From Tamlana sp038148895 (lineage in GTDB: Bacteria; Bacteroidota; Bacteroidia; Flavobacteriales; Flavobacteriaceae): 64,000 bases of DNA. Made by a program: the position numbers and the translations under genes. The notes below the pieces were generated by a model. That model was not told the origin of the DNA and ran no database searches. It worked only from the letters and a program-made list of their open reading frames with translations. Of this stretch, positions 1 through 8,969 are shown one piece after another. Where the stretch lies: NCBI GenBank assembly GCA_038148895.1, contig JBBVGQ010000001.1; one strand, written 5' to 3'. The first letter of the stretch is position 1, and every line of letters starts with the position of its first letter.

Positions 1-348
1 AACGTTAAGTTGCTCAAATTCCGCTGAAAGTTGAAGATCAGAAATCACATTAAAAAGCCCAATTAAACTGCCTCCTAAAACGGTTGTTTTATGCATGCTT
101 TTTTGATTGAAAAAAGTGGCGTTCAGCCCCAGGCCAAGAGCAAAGTTTTGGTTGAATTCATAAATGGCACTGGGTGCAATGGTTGCACTAAAAAAGTTGT
201 CACCAAAATTTAAACCCAACCCACCGCCAAAGCGAACATGCCTCCAAAAATCGGGTTCGCTTTTTTGCGCTGCCATGTTTAATGTAAATACTGAAAAGAT
301 TGCTAATAGAAGAAAGTTTTTTTTATTAATTGAAGGCAATAAATTCAT
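1..348 (-). CDS. Outer-membrane beta-barrel-like protein, N-terminal part (runs off window)
   Basis: Reading leftwards from the ATG at 346-348, an open frame of 116 codons reaches the window edge without a stop. Residues 1-27 form a signal peptide (two Lys, then a Leu/Phe/Ile-rich core ending in MAAQ). The mature part alternates Gly and aromatic residues (RFGGGLGLNFGDNFFSATIAP), as in short outer-membrane beta-strands. This suggests a small outer-membrane barrel; no specific function can be read. It is divergent from sucA across a 156-nt gap. Proteins in this position are sometimes named after the neighbouring 2-oxoglutarate genes, but nothing in the sequence supports an enzymatic role. Confidence 0.7.
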   Translation of the reverse strand, partial: MNLLPSINKKNFLLLAIFSVFTLNMAAQKSEPDFWRHVRFGGGLGLNFGDNFFSATIAPSAIYEFNQNFALGLGLNATFFNQKSMHKTTVLGGSLIGLFNVISDLQLSAEFEQLNV

Positions 349-456
349 TGTATTGAGAAATTATCAAAAAATTAACAGATTATTGGGCATATTTATGAAA
401 CGCAGATTGAAAGTTATAAATATAGTTAAACAAACCCCTAATTTTACTAAAAGTTG

Positions 457-464
457 TATTTTTG
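457..464 (+). promoter_or_regulatory. Bacteroidota -7 box, putative sucAB promoter
   Basis: TATTTTTG matches the TAnnTTTG consensus exactly and lies 40 nt upstream of the sucA ATG. No clear -33 TTG is seen at the usual spacing. Confidence 0.4.
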
Positions 465-504
465 AAAAATATTTTGACGAACCTTCAGGGGATTAATTCT
501 TACA

Positions 505-3246
505 ATGGATAAATTTTCATTTTTAAACGCAGCGCATACAGCATTTTTTGCTGATTTATACGACCAGTATCTTCAAAATCCAGACTCTGTAGAACCGAGT
601 TGGAGAGCCTTTTTCCAAGGCTACGACTTCGGAAGCGAAAATTATGGACTTGACGGGGAAATCGTTGAAGGTGTTTCAGCACAAATGCCAGAATACCTTC
701 AAAAGGAATTTCAGGTTATCAGGCTTATTGATGGCTACAGAATGCGTGGGCATTTGTTTACTAAAACTAACCCTGTAAGAAATAGAAGAACCTACACCCC
801 AACCTTAGATATTGAAAATTTCGGTCTTTCCGAAAATGATTTAGATACCGTTTTTAATGCTGGGGAAATTTTGGGTATTGGTGCGCAAACTTTGCGTGAA
901 ATCATTGTTCATTTAGAAAGGATTTATTGTAGCTCAATAGGTGTTGAGTATATGTATTTGCGTAATCCAGAGGTGATTTCTTGGTGGCAAAGTAAGTTGA
1001 ATTTAAATGATAACCAACCCAAGTTCTCTGTTGAGAAGAAGAAGTATATCCTATCCAAACTAAATCAGGCTGTTACATTCGAGAACTTTTTGCAAACAAA
1101 ATATGTTGGGCAAAAACGATTTTCGCTAGAAGGAGGAGAATCATTAATTCCTGCAATAAGTAATGTATTGTTTTACGCATCCGAAAAATATGATGTAAAA
1201 GAGTGTGTTTTAGGTATGGCACACCGTGGCCGTTTGAGCACGCTTGTAAATATTTTTAGGAAACCCTTAAATGAATTGTTCAATGAATTTGATGGTTTGG
1301 ATTTTGAAGATGAAAATATTGATGGGGATGTGAAATACCACTTGGGTCAAACTCTTGATAAAACATATCAAAATGGTAAGAATATCAAGATGAACTTGGT
1401 GCCAAACCCATCGCACTTAGAAACCGTTGCCCCGGTTGCAGAGGGAATTACCCGAGCAAAAATTGACAATGATTATGATGGTGACGATTCTAAAATTTTA
1501 CCCATTATAGTTCATGGTGATGCTGCCATAGCAGGGCAAGGCGTGGTTTATGAAGTAGCCCAAATGAGCCAATTGAATGGGTATAAAACAGGGGGAACCA
1601 TTCATGTTGTTGTAAATAACCAAATAGGCTTTACCACCAATTATCTAGATGCCCGTTCCAGTACCTATTGCACCGATGTGGCCAAGGTAACGCTTTCACC
1701 AGTTCTGCATGTGAATGCCGATGATGCTGAAGCCGTTGTGCATGCAGTTGAAATGGCCTTAGACTATAGAATGCGTTATAAAAAAGACGTGTATATTGAT
1801 TTGTTGGGCTATAGAAAATACGGGCACAATGAAGGTGACGAACCACGATTTACACAACCAAAACTGTATAAATACATTGCAAAACACCCGAATCCTTTTA
1901 AGATATACTCTGATAAGCTTACTGATGAAAATACCGTAGACAAAGCATATGTGGACAATATTGTTGAGGAGTTTAAAGAAACTTTAGAGTCTGAATATGC
2001 CAAATCAAAAGAAGCAGAAGCGTCTAAGGTAAGGGAGTTTATGCAAGAACGTTGGAAAGGATTTCAGCGTAAAGGATTGGATTCGATGTTGCAATCTGAG
2101 AATACCGGTTATTCCGAAGATAAATTAAAAAACATATCTAAAATTGTTTCGACTGTCCCCGAAGGAGTTCAATTTTTACGAAAGGCCGAGCGTATTTTAG
2201 AAGGACGTGCAACTATGGTTTTTGAAACCGATACCCTTGATTGGGGGATGGCTGAGTCTTTGGCCTATGGAAGTTTATTGGAAGAAGGATACAATGTGCG
2301 TATTTCTGGGCAAGATGTAGAGCGAGGCACATTTAGCCATCGTCATGCTATTTTAAGGGATGAAAAATCTGAAGAGCGAATAAATCTATTAAATACAAAC
2401 CCAGATAACAAAGGTGAAATGTACATTTACAATTCGTTTTTGTCTGAATACGGAGTTTTAGGTTTTGATTATGGTTATGCCATGGCCAATCCAAATACTC
2501 TAACCATTTGGGAAGCTCAGTTTGGTGATTTCAGCAACGGAGCGCAAATTATTTTTGACCAATATTTGTCTGCCGCTGAAGATAAATGGAAATCCCAAAA
2601 CGGTATTGTGGTTCTGTTACCGCATGGGTACGAAGGGCAAGGCTCCGAACATTCATCTGCTAGAATTGAACGTTACCTTCAGTTATGTGGAAATGATAAT
2701 ATGATTGTTGCCGACTGTACAACGCCGGCTAATATGTTCCATTTATTGCGTCGTCAAATGAAACGCGACTACCGCAAGCCTTTGGTGGTTTTCACCCCAA
2801 AAAGTTTACTACGTCACCCAAAAGCTGTCTCATCAATTAGCGAATTGGCAACAGGTAAATTCCAGGAAGTTATTGATGATACCATTGCCCCACAAAAAGT
2901 AACCAAACTTGTTTTCTGTACAGGTAAATTCTATTATGATTTATTGGAACAGAGAGAAGAATTACAAAGAGAAGATGTTGCTTTGGTAAGAATTGAACAG
3001 TTATTCCCATTACATTTAGATAAGATCCAGGAAGTCATCAATCGCTATCCAAACGCTAAAAAATATGTTTGGGCGCAAGAAGAACCAAAGAACATGGGTG
3101 CTTGGACGTATTTCGTGCAACGCATGGATTTGGTAAAATTGGAAGTATGCTCAAGACCATACAGTTCAGTACCGGCCCCAGGTTCTAGTACAAGAGATAA
3201 AAGAAGACAAAAACGTGTTGTAAATGACGTTTTCGAAATAAATTAA
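505..3246 (+). CDS. sucA: 2-oxoglutarate dehydrogenase E1 component
   Basis: Thiamine-diphosphate-dependent E1 subunit of the 2-oxoglutarate dehydrogenase complex of the TCA cycle; it decarboxylates 2-oxoglutarate and passes the succinyl group to the E2 lipoyl domain. At 913 aa it has the usual length. The N-terminus carries the E1 signature (FLNAAHTAFFADLY, then SWRAFFQGYDF). MAHRGRLSTLVN lies near residue 238, the ThDP/Mg region (GDAAIAGQGVVYE, then VVNNQIGFTT) near 340-380, and the transketolase-type half (SGQDVERGTFSHRHA) near 600. The E2 gene follows 34 nt downstream, so the two are surely co-transcribed. The E3 (lpd) gene is not in the window, as is common. Confidence 0.98.
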   Translation: MDKFSFLNAAHTAFFADLYDQYLQNPDSVEPSWRAFFQGYDFGSENYGLDGEIVEGVSAQMPEYLQKEFQVIRLIDGYRMRGHLFTKTNPVRNRRTYTPTLDIENFGLSENDLDTVFNAGEILGIGAQTLREIIVHLERIYCSSIGVEYMYLRNPEVISWWQSKLNLNDNQPKFSVEKKKYILSKLNQAVTFENFLQTKYVGQKRFSLEGGESLIPAISNVLFYASEKYDVKECVLGMAHRGRLSTLVNIFRKPLNELFNEFDGLDFEDENIDGDVKYHLGQTLDKTYQNGKNIKMNLVPNPSHLETVAPVAEGITRAKIDNDYDGDDSKILPIIVHGDAAIAGQGVVYEVAQMSQLNGYKTGGTIHVVVNNQIGFTTNYLDARSSTYCTDVAKVTLSPVLHVNADDAEAVVHAVEMALDYRMRYKKDVYIDLLGYRKYGHNEGDEPRFTQPKLYKYIAKHPNPFKIYSDKLTDENTVDKAYVDNIVEEFKETLESEYAKSKEAEASKVREFMQERWKGFQRKGLDSMLQSENTGYSEDKLKNISKIVSTVPEGVQFLRKAERILEGRATMVFETDTLDWGMAESLAYGSLLEEGYNVRISGQDVERGTFSHRHAILRDEKSEERINLLNTNPDNKGEMYIYNSFLSEYGVLGFDYGYAMANPNTLTIWEAQFGDFSNGAQIIFDQYLSAAEDKWKSQNGIVVLLPHGYEGQGSEHSSARIERYLQLCGNDNMIVADCTTPANMFHLLRRQMKRDYRKPLVVFTPKSLLRHPKAVSSISELATGKFQEVIDDTIAPQKVTKLVFCTGKFYYDLLEQREELQREDVALVRIEQLFPLHLDKIQEVINRYPNAKKYVWAQEEPKNMGAWTYFVQRMDLVKLEVCSRPYSSVPAPGSSTRDKRRQKRVVNDVFEIN

Positions 3247-3280
3247 ATAAGAATTTTAGATACCATTAAAATTATAAAGA

Positions 3281-4492
3281 ATGATTTTAGAAATGAAAGT
3301 TCCTTCGCCAGGGGAATCCATTACAGAAGTAGAAATAGCAACGTGGCTTGTTGAAGATGGAGATTATGTTGAAAAAGACCAAGCTATTGCAGAGGTTGAT
3401 AGTGACAAGGCAACGCTTGAATTGCCAGCTGAAGTAAGTGGAACCATTACGCTTAAGGCAGAAGAAGGTGATGCGGTAGCAGTTGGTGCGGTAGTTTGCT
3501 TGATTGATACGGATGGCGAAAAACCTGAAGGGGGTAAAGCTCCAAAAGAGGAGAAAAAGGAGGAAGCGCCAAAAGCTGAAACTCCAAAAGCACCTGCTTC
3601 AGAAACAAAAACTTATGCAACTGGTAGCGCAAGTCCGGCGGCAAAAAAGATTTTGGCCGAAAAAGGCATGGATGCTGCATCAATTTCAGGAACTGGAAAA
3701 GATGGAAGAGTTACCAAAGAAGATGCCGTAAATGCTGTGCCTTCTATGGGAACACCAACTGGTGGGAGTAGAGGAACTTCTCGAACCAAAATGTCTATGT
3801 TGCGTCGTAAAGTAGCAGAGCGTTTGGTTGAAGCTAAAAATACAACGGCTATGTTAACCACATTTAATGAGGTTGATATGTCTCCTATTTTTGCTTTGCG
3901 TAACGAACACAAAGAAACATTTAAAACAAAGCACGGTGTGAGTTTGGGCTTTATGAGTTTCTTTACCTTGGCTGTGGTTAGAGCGTTAAAAATGTATCCT
4001 GCCGTTAATTCTATGATTGATGAAAAGGAGATGATTACTTATGATTTTTGCGATATAAGCATCGCTGTTTCTGGCCCTAAAGGATTGATGGTTCCTGTAA
4101 TTAGAAATGCCGAAAATTTAAGCTTTAGAGGTGTAGAATCTGAGGTGAAACGTTTGGCGATTCGAGCTAGAGATGGACAAATTACGGTTGATGAAATGAC
4201 CGGCGGTACATTTACAATTACTAACGGCGGGGTTTTTGGAAGTATGTTATCTACCCCAATAATCAATCCGCCACAAAGTGGTATTTTAGGTATGCACAAT
4301 ATTGTGGAACGTCCTGTGGCGGTTGATGGTAAGGTTGAAATTCGCCCAATCATGTATGTGGCTTTATCCTACGACCATCGAATTATTGACGGAAAGGAAA
4401 GCGTTGGTTTCTTGGTGGCAGTAAAAGAAGCACTGGAAAACCCTATAGACCTCTTGATGGATAACGATGTTAAAAAGGCATTGGAATTATAA
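3281..4492 (+). CDS. sucB: Dihydrolipoyllysine-residue succinyltransferase (2-OGDH E2)
   Basis: Core E2 subunit of the 2-oxoglutarate dehydrogenase complex, transferring succinyl groups to CoA. Domains in order: one lipoyl domain (residues 1-75) with the lipoylated lysine in DSDKATLE at Lys43; a Lys/Glu/Pro/Ala linker; a peripheral-subunit-binding domain at about 116-150 (SPAAKKILAEKGMDA, then GTGKDGRVTKEDA); and the catalytic acyltransferase domain to the end. The active-site HRIIDG motif has His366 and Asp370. The length of 403 aa is typical. The SYDHRIIDG signature and its position after sucA favour the succinyl rather than the acetyl substrate. Confidence 0.98.
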   Translation: MILEMKVPSPGESITEVEIATWLVEDGDYVEKDQAIAEVDSDKATLELPAEVSGTITLKAEEGDAVAVGAVVCLIDTDGEKPEGGKAPKEEKKEEAPKAETPKAPASETKTYATGSASPAAKKILAEKGMDAASISGTGKDGRVTKEDAVNAVPSMGTPTGGSRGTSRTKMSMLRRKVAERLVEAKNTTAMLTTFNEVDMSPIFALRNEHKETFKTKHGVSLGFMSFFTLAVVRALKMYPAVNSMIDEKEMITYDFCDISIAVSGPKGLMVPVIRNAENLSFRGVESEVKRLAIRARDGQITVDEMTGGTFTITNGGVFGSMLSTPIINPPQSGILGMHNIVERPVAVDGKVEIRPIMYVALSYDHRIIDGKESVGFLVAVKEALENPIDLLMDNDVKKALEL

Positions 4493-4505
4493 ATGATAAA
4501 AAATA

Positions 4506-4528
4506 ATTTAACCTTACATTGGTTAAAT
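4506..4528. repeat. 8-bp inverted repeat after sucB
   Basis: ATTTAACC and GGTTAAAT are perfect arms around a 7-nt loop, 14 nt after the sucB stop. It could be an upstream part of the sucAB terminator or an RNA-stabilising hairpin; it has no T tail of its own. Confidence 0.4.
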
Positions 4529-4542
4529 AAAAGATAGTTTAT

Positions 4543-4581
4543 AAAGGCATCCCGAATTATTTAGGATGCTTTTTTATTTTT
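4543..4581 (+). terminator. Rho-independent terminator of sucAB
   Basis: AAAG-GCATCC and GGATGC-TTTT form a 10-bp stem (one G-U) with an 11-nt loop, and the 3' arm runs into a T-rich tract. It overlaps the -7 box for pth, so termination of sucAB and initiation of pth are packed together. Confidence 0.75.
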
Positions 4582-4582
4582 G
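4575..4582 (+). promoter_or_regulatory. Bacteroidota -7 box for pth
   Basis: TATTTTTG is an exact TAnnTTTG match 15 nt before the ATG at 4598. Initiation a few bases downstream would leave a very short leader, so translation is more likely from 4598 than from the TTG at 4580, which lies inside this box. Confidence 0.5.
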
Positions 4583-4597
4583 CACAAAATAACTTTT

Positions 4598-5224
4598 ATG
4601 TGGGGGTTTTTAAAAAGATGGTTTAGCAAAGGCAAGCACATTGAAGAGGTAGATGTCATGAAAAAATATTTAATAGTAGGTTTAGGTAATATCGGTGAAA
4701 AATATGCCAATACCCGACATAATATCGGATTCAAGATTTTGGATTTTTTTGCGAGCCAGGAAAGCTTAACATTTGAAACTCAAAAGCTGGGCGATTTGGC
4801 AACTTATAAGCTAAAGGGCAGAACCTTTATTTTTTTAAAGCCGAACACCTATATGAATTTAAGCGGTAAAGCGGTTTTATATTGGTTAACTAAAGAAAAA
4901 ATATCTTTGGAAAATTTACTGGTCATTACAGATGATTTGAACCTTCCCTTTGGCAGTATTCGCTTGAAGACCAAAGGAAGTGATGGCGGCCATAATGGTT
5001 TAAAAGATATTCAAGACAAGTTAAATACAACAAATTATAACCGATTCAGGTTTGGCATAAGCGACACCTTTAGCAAAGGAAGGCAGATTGATTATGTTTT
5101 GGGTGAATGGACAGAAGAAGAATCAAGTCAGCTTAAAGAGCGTTTGGAAAAATCTTCTGATTTGATAAAGTCCTTCGCTTTGTCCGGAGTTAATGATACA
5201 ATGAATACCTATAATGGTAAATAA
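4598..5224 (+). CDS. pth: Peptidyl-tRNA hydrolase (aminoacyl-tRNA hydrolase)
   Basis: Releases peptide from peptidyl-tRNA dropped by stalled ribosomes. The core begins at MKKYLIVGLGNIG (ATG 4658), and the catalytic His is in NTRHNIGF (21st residue of the core). YMNLSGKAV, DDLNLPFG and GSDGGHNGLKDI are the classic Pth motifs. I start at ATG 4598, which adds about 20 residues (MWGFLKRWFSKGKH...): a basic, aromatic extension common in flavobacterial Pth. A TTG at 4580 in the same frame lies inside the promoter box and is unlikely. If translation starts at 4658, the protein has the E. coli length. The gene is single, between two terminators. Confidence 0.95.
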   Translation: MWGFLKRWFSKGKHIEEVDVMKKYLIVGLGNIGEKYANTRHNIGFKILDFFASQESLTFETQKLGDLATYKLKGRTFIFLKPNTYMNLSGKAVLYWLTKEKISLENLLVITDDLNLPFGSIRLKTKGSDGGHNGLKDIQDKLNTTNYNRFRFGISDTFSKGRQIDYVLGEWTEEESSQLKERLEKSSDLIKSFALSGVNDTMNTYNGK

Positions 5225-5252
5225 AAAGGGAAGGTTGTGACCTTCTCTTTTT
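5223..5252. terminator. Bidirectional terminator between pth and the metalloprotease gene
   Basis: AAAAAGGGAAGGT and ACCTTCTCTTTTT form a 13-bp stem with one G-U pair and a TGTG loop. T tracts lie on both strands, fitting the convergent genes. Confidence 0.8.
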
Positions 5253-5261
5253 ATTTGTCAA

Positions 5262-8200
5262 TTAATCAACAATTATTTTTTTGATAGATTTTCTGAGGCC
5301 ATCACTAACGGTTAAAATGTACATGCCAGATTGTAAATGACCCATGTTCACTTTTTGATTAAAGTCTCCAACGTAATTGTAGGTATTACTATAAATCATG
5401 CGACCTCCTAAATCAAAAACTTTAAGGTTAATTTTTCGGGAAAGTGAACCATTCAGTTTTACGATGAACTCTCCGTTATTCGGATTGGGAAATACGGCAA
5501 AGTTCTCGAAACCAAACTCTTCAATAGAAAGTGTGGGCTGAACACTAATGGTATAATCTTCAATTTCACCATCAAACCCATTTTCACAGGAAGTTGGCAA
5601 ACCATCATCTTTGTACTTTGTAGCCACCCGCATAATTGTGTTTCCTAAAATGGCATCATTTGGAATAGTAATGGAAAGCGGTGAATTACCTGTTCGGCCG
5701 TTGGCAACATTGAATGCGTCGCCTAAATCAAATTCTTCTCCCGCATCATCAAAACTGCAATTCTGGTTCCAGTCAATCCAAACTTTTGTGGTTGTTTCAT
5801 AAGCGCCGTCGTCTGGGTCTGTATTTACATTTACGGTTAAATCATAAGAAACATTTCTGTTTACATCTGTTGAAAAGGCCTTGTAGTCAGAATATGCAGA
5901 TTTTCCTGAAGCATTATCTATGGTGTTGAACTTAACAAGGGTTGTGCTGGTTAAATAATCAAGATTTCCTGAAGCTGGGCAAAGTGAGTTAAAGAAAGGG
6001 AAATCAACATCTTTGTTTTTAGTTTGGGTTGTGGCAGTCCCTGTGATGGTAATATTATAATTTCCTTGAGAAATGCCATCCAAATTACCAATGGTCATAT
6101 TAACACTACCCGAGGTACTTAGATTGGTTGGCGAAAAAGATACTGTGCCACCGCCTGGAATACCCGAAGCGCTAAATATGGTGTTTTCAGAAAAACCATT
6201 GGCAACCACATATTCAAAATTAAAAACAGCGCTGTTGTCACCACAATCAACAGGCACGAGAGTTGGTTCTACTATAAAGAAATCGGGATTGTTAGATATA
6301 GAAAAATCAAAATCTGAAACATCGTAAAAAATATTATCGGCTGCTTCAATTAATATGCGTGCAAAACTTGTATCTGGAAGAGACGGAACGGTAAAAGTGA
6401 AAGAGCCATCGTTTGGCGTACCAGTAGCAATATCAATTGGAAAAGTTTCTCCGCCATCAGTAGATAGTTTTATGTTTACACTTTGACAATTAATGGTTCC
6501 AATGTCAGCAGTTTGGCCAACATTCCATTCAACAGTTTGCGATGTTGTTTGTGCCCAACTAACGGGATTTGTTACCGTAAACGGCTCTATGCTGTTGACG
6601 GTAATTTGCATAAAATCAACATCTGTCTGACCACCTCCATCAGTGCCAATAACATCATTGTCTCTTACAGTGAGCGCAAAAGACATTGTTCTATTAACTG
6701 AAGGAAGCTTTTCCCAGGCTGTTGAGCCACCTGAAACGAGATAATCGTCAAAATCAGGAATGTTTCTAACAGGATTATTCGTGCCCTCAACAGAGCGCAC
6801 AAGAGGGCCAGTAGTGTTAGTTTCTGATGGAGCACCAGCGGGACCAAGGTCGTACTGTTCCCAAGTATAGGTGTGCGTACTTGTTCCTGATGGGTCAGTA
6901 TCCGAAGAAGTCCCAACAAGTTTAAAGGCTGTTGAAATAGGGATGGTATAATCAGGTCCTGCATTAGCCACTGGAGCTGTATTTCCCGTCGAAGATTCAA
7001 CACCACAGGTACTGCTTCCGGTCGTTATATTGTCCCAAATCATTTGAATGCTCTTTTGATGAAAATAGGCATCACTATTGGGCTGTATATTTTGAGATGA
7101 GCAAATACCGGCATAAGCCATAATCGTTGAGCCGCTACCTGGTTCATAAGCATTGCTGGACGATCTATTACCACTACAGCTGCCTGCATTTCCATTAAAG
7201 GTGTGGGGTGCACCAAATTGATGACCCAATTCGTGGGCTACAAAATCAATGTCATAGGCATCACCAACAGGTACGGTAGATCCCGTAACTCCTTGGGCTT
7301 TTCTACTGTCAACACAAGGAGAACCCAAAGAAGCCAATCCACCGGCACCTGTGCTAAAAGTATGACCTATATCATAATTGGCCGGTAAAATGGAATCATT
7401 AATAACACTTTGGCTTTGGTCGATTAAAACGTTGGCGTCATTATTGCTGAAATTATCAGAATCAACAAAAATAATTTTACTGTTATCGACCAAAGACATT
7501 TTCATAGATAGATCGCGTTGAAAAATGGCATTGACCCGATTCATTGTTACCACCATGGCAGCCAAAACAGCATTTTTTTTGTCGGCCTCAGTATCTCCAG
7601 CACTTAAACCTGCTGCCATCCAATGGAATTGCGAATATTCAACCGTTGAAGCAATGGCCAATCTAAAAGTTCTTAATTTGCCATCATTCGCGTTAAAAGA
7701 AGATTTAGTGATTTTTTTCGACTTGCTTTCGGAAGCAAAGTTTTCAGGTAAATAGCATTGAAATCCTTTTTTTAAAGCAGGTAAATCCCCTTTGTAATAA
7801 ACCAAGTATGTATTGGATTCTTTTATGTAAGGATCTATAAATTGAACACCATTTTTTGATGAAAAAGTCATGGCATGCAATCCTTTCGGTGTTAAACTAA
7901 CGGCAATTGTAATTGCTGGGTTTTTAATGTTTTGCCCTACGTAGGTTCTTAATTCTGGATGTTTGGCTTGAAAATCCGGCTCTAAAATAGAAGATTCTTT
8001 AATCCTGTAGTTATCAAAGCTACCTTCACTATTTGGAAATTTTACAAGAATTTCTGTTTTGTTGTTATTAGTGGTTTTACCGGAAACGCCTAAAACAGTT
8101 CTCAAATTATCAATATCCAACCGAAAATAATGAGCTTTGTTAGGCTCGGTTTTTCTGATTAGTTTGTTTTCTTTGGGAACATTCGCATCAGATATTTCGG

Positions 8201-8294
8201 ACCAAAGCGCTTTATTTTCTTGTGAATAAACGCCCTGAAACATACTCAGGAATAACAGGCTGGCAAAAATTATTTTCATTTTTAGACCTTTCAT
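5262..8294 (-). CDS. Secreted reprolysin-type zinc metalloprotease with GEVED domain and T9SS sorting tail
   Basis: Extracellular or cell-surface metalloprotease of 1010 aa. Order: signal peptide (MKIIFASLLFLSMFQGVYS, from Met6; Met1 at 8294 adds MKGLK); a propeptide-like region to about 200; an M12B-like catalytic domain with the zinc motif HELGHQFGAPH near residues 353-363, followed by a Met-turn-like stretch (STIMAYAGIC); Ig/PKD-like beta domains (VANAGPDYTIPI); a GEVED-type domain (WIDWNQNC near 855, FDGEIEDYTISV); and a C-terminal type A sorting domain from about 935 (VFPNPNNGEF ... SGMYILTV). The tail predicts export by the type IX system, which is encoded elsewhere. It probably degrades external protein; the substrate is unknown. 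A near-consensus -7 box (TATTTTTA, minus strand) precedes it. Confidence 0.92.
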   Translation of the reverse strand: MKGLKMKIIFASLLFLSMFQGVYSQENKALWSEISDANVPKENKLIRKTEPNKAHYFRLDIDNLRTVLGVSGKTTNNNKTEILVKFPNSEGSFDNYRIKESSILEPDFQAKHPELRTYVGQNIKNPAITIAVSLTPKGLHAMTFSSKNGVQFIDPYIKESNTYLVYYKGDLPALKKGFQCYLPENFASESKSKKITKSSFNANDGKLRTFRLAIASTVEYSQFHWMAAGLSAGDTEADKKNAVLAAMVVTMNRVNAIFQRDLSMKMSLVDNSKIIFVDSDNFSNNDANVLIDQSQSVINDSILPANYDIGHTFSTGAGGLASLGSPCVDSRKAQGVTGSTVPVGDAYDIDFVAHELGHQFGAPHTFNGNAGSCSGNRSSSNAYEPGSGSTIMAYAGICSSQNIQPNSDAYFHQKSIQMIWDNITTGSSTCGVESSTGNTAPVANAGPDYTIPISTAFKLVGTSSDTDPSGTSTHTYTWEQYDLGPAGAPSETNTTGPLVRSVEGTNNPVRNIPDFDDYLVSGGSTAWEKLPSVNRTMSFALTVRDNDVIGTDGGGQTDVDFMQITVNSIEPFTVTNPVSWAQTTSQTVEWNVGQTADIGTINCQSVNIKLSTDGGETFPIDIATGTPNDGSFTFTVPSLPDTSFARILIEAADNIFYDVSDFDFSISNNPDFFIVEPTLVPVDCGDNSAVFNFEYVVANGFSENTIFSASGIPGGGTVSFSPTNLSTSGSVNMTIGNLDGISQGNYNITITGTATTQTKNKDVDFPFFNSLCPASGNLDYLTSTTLVKFNTIDNASGKSAYSDYKAFSTDVNRNVSYDLTVNVNTDPDDGAYETTTKVWIDWNQNCSFDDAGEEFDLGDAFNVANGRTGNSPLSITIPNDAILGNTIMRVATKYKDDGLPTSCENGFDGEIEDYTISVQPTLSIEEFGFENFAVFPNPNNGEFIVKLNGSLSRKINLKVFDLGGRMIYSNTYNYVGDFNQKVNMGHLQSGMYILTVSDGLRKSIKKIIVD

Positions 8295-8382
8295 AGTAAT
8301 GGCAATTTGGGTATTAAAGTGGTCTAAAAATAGGCTCTTAAAATGTCAATTGCAAAAAAAATATTTTATCCGCTAAATAACA

Positions 8383-8390
8383 TATATTTG
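8383..8390 (+). promoter_or_regulatory. Bacteroidota -7 box immediately before the lipoprotein ATG
   Basis: TATATTTG is an exact TAnnTTTG match ending only 3 nt before the ATG at 8394. If used, the transcript would be leaderless or start inside the first codons. Confidence 0.4.
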
Positions 8391-8393
8391 TTT

Positions 8394-8912
8394 ATGAAGT
8401 ATTTGTGTCTTTTATTTTTGATTGTTTCTCTTGTTTCATGCAAGTGCAAAAAGGAAGTTGCCGTTTTGCAAAATAATAAAATGGATTATACTGATTGCCC
8501 TGAAGACGGTGAATGTTCATTTGATATTTATAAGAAAAAATCACTAAAAGTAGAAAAGGGTGATTTTGACCAAATTTATCTCGAAATGGTTGATGGTCAT
8601 AATTTGGTTTTAAAGTTTGAATACAAAAAAGACAATGAAAAAAAGTTACTTGATGGAAGCTACAGGGAAGAAATTTTTGTTGAGTTGCCCATGAAAAACT
8701 TTGAAAATGAGACGACTGATTTAAAGAGTGAAAATATCTTTTTTGCCAGATGGTGCTACTGCAAAGGGCAAACAGGATATTATAAAATAAATGAAGGCAG
8801 CCTAAAAGTATTTAAGCTAAATGATGATAAAGCCAAAATCAATCTCAAATTTAAGATAAGCGAAGTGCCCCAAGTAATAACCGAGATTAGCGAAACTTTT
8901 AGCATACAATAA
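8394..8912 (+). CDS. Hypothetical lipoprotein
   Basis: Unrecognised 172-aa protein. From the ATG at 8394 it begins MKYLCLLFLIVSLVSCKCKK: a lipoprotein signal peptide with a lipobox (LVSC) at Cys16. The mature part is hydrophilic and Lys/Glu-rich, with DCPEDGECSFDIY near residue 40 and a WCYC-containing segment in the middle (FARWCYCKGQTGYYKI). It probably sits in an envelope membrane facing the periplasm. An in-frame ATG at 8343 would put 17 hydrophilic residues before the signal peptide and is less likely. The gene is transcribed alone between the metalloprotease (divergent) and ribF. No function is inferred. Confidence 0.75.
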   Translation: MKYLCLLFLIVSLVSCKCKKEVAVLQNNKMDYTDCPEDGECSFDIYKKKSLKVEKGDFDQIYLEMVDGHNLVLKFEYKKDNEKKLLDGSYREEIFVELPMKNFENETTDLKSENIFFARWCYCKGQTGYYKINEGSLKVFKLNDDKAKINLKFKISEVPQVITEISETFSIQ

Positions 8913-8914
8913 AT

Positions 8915-8934
8915 AGTTAAAATTTGTTTTAACT
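8915..8934 (+). terminator. Weak AT-rich hairpin after the lipoprotein gene
   Basis: AGTTAAAA and TTTTAACT pair around a TTTG loop, directly after the stop codon. The stem is AT-rich, so this is a tentative terminator. Confidence 0.35.
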
Positions 8935-8945
8935 TACTTATTACC

Positions 8946-8953
8946 TAGTTTTG
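8946..8953 (+). promoter_or_regulatory. Bacteroidota -7 box for ribF
   Basis: TAGTTTTG matches TAnnTTTG exactly, 16 nt before the TTG start codon of ribF. Confidence 0.45.
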
Positions 8954-8969
8954 TAGAAAACAAAATAGC

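Noticed and set aside
164..496. 110-codon plus-strand frame before sucA
   Set aside because: It overlaps the outer-membrane protein gene on the other strand, which has a signal peptide and beta-strand pattern; the plus-strand product shows nothing recognisable.
8913..8969. FMN riboswitch before ribF
   Set aside because: The 57-nt gap is far shorter than an RFN element and has none of its conserved blocks.
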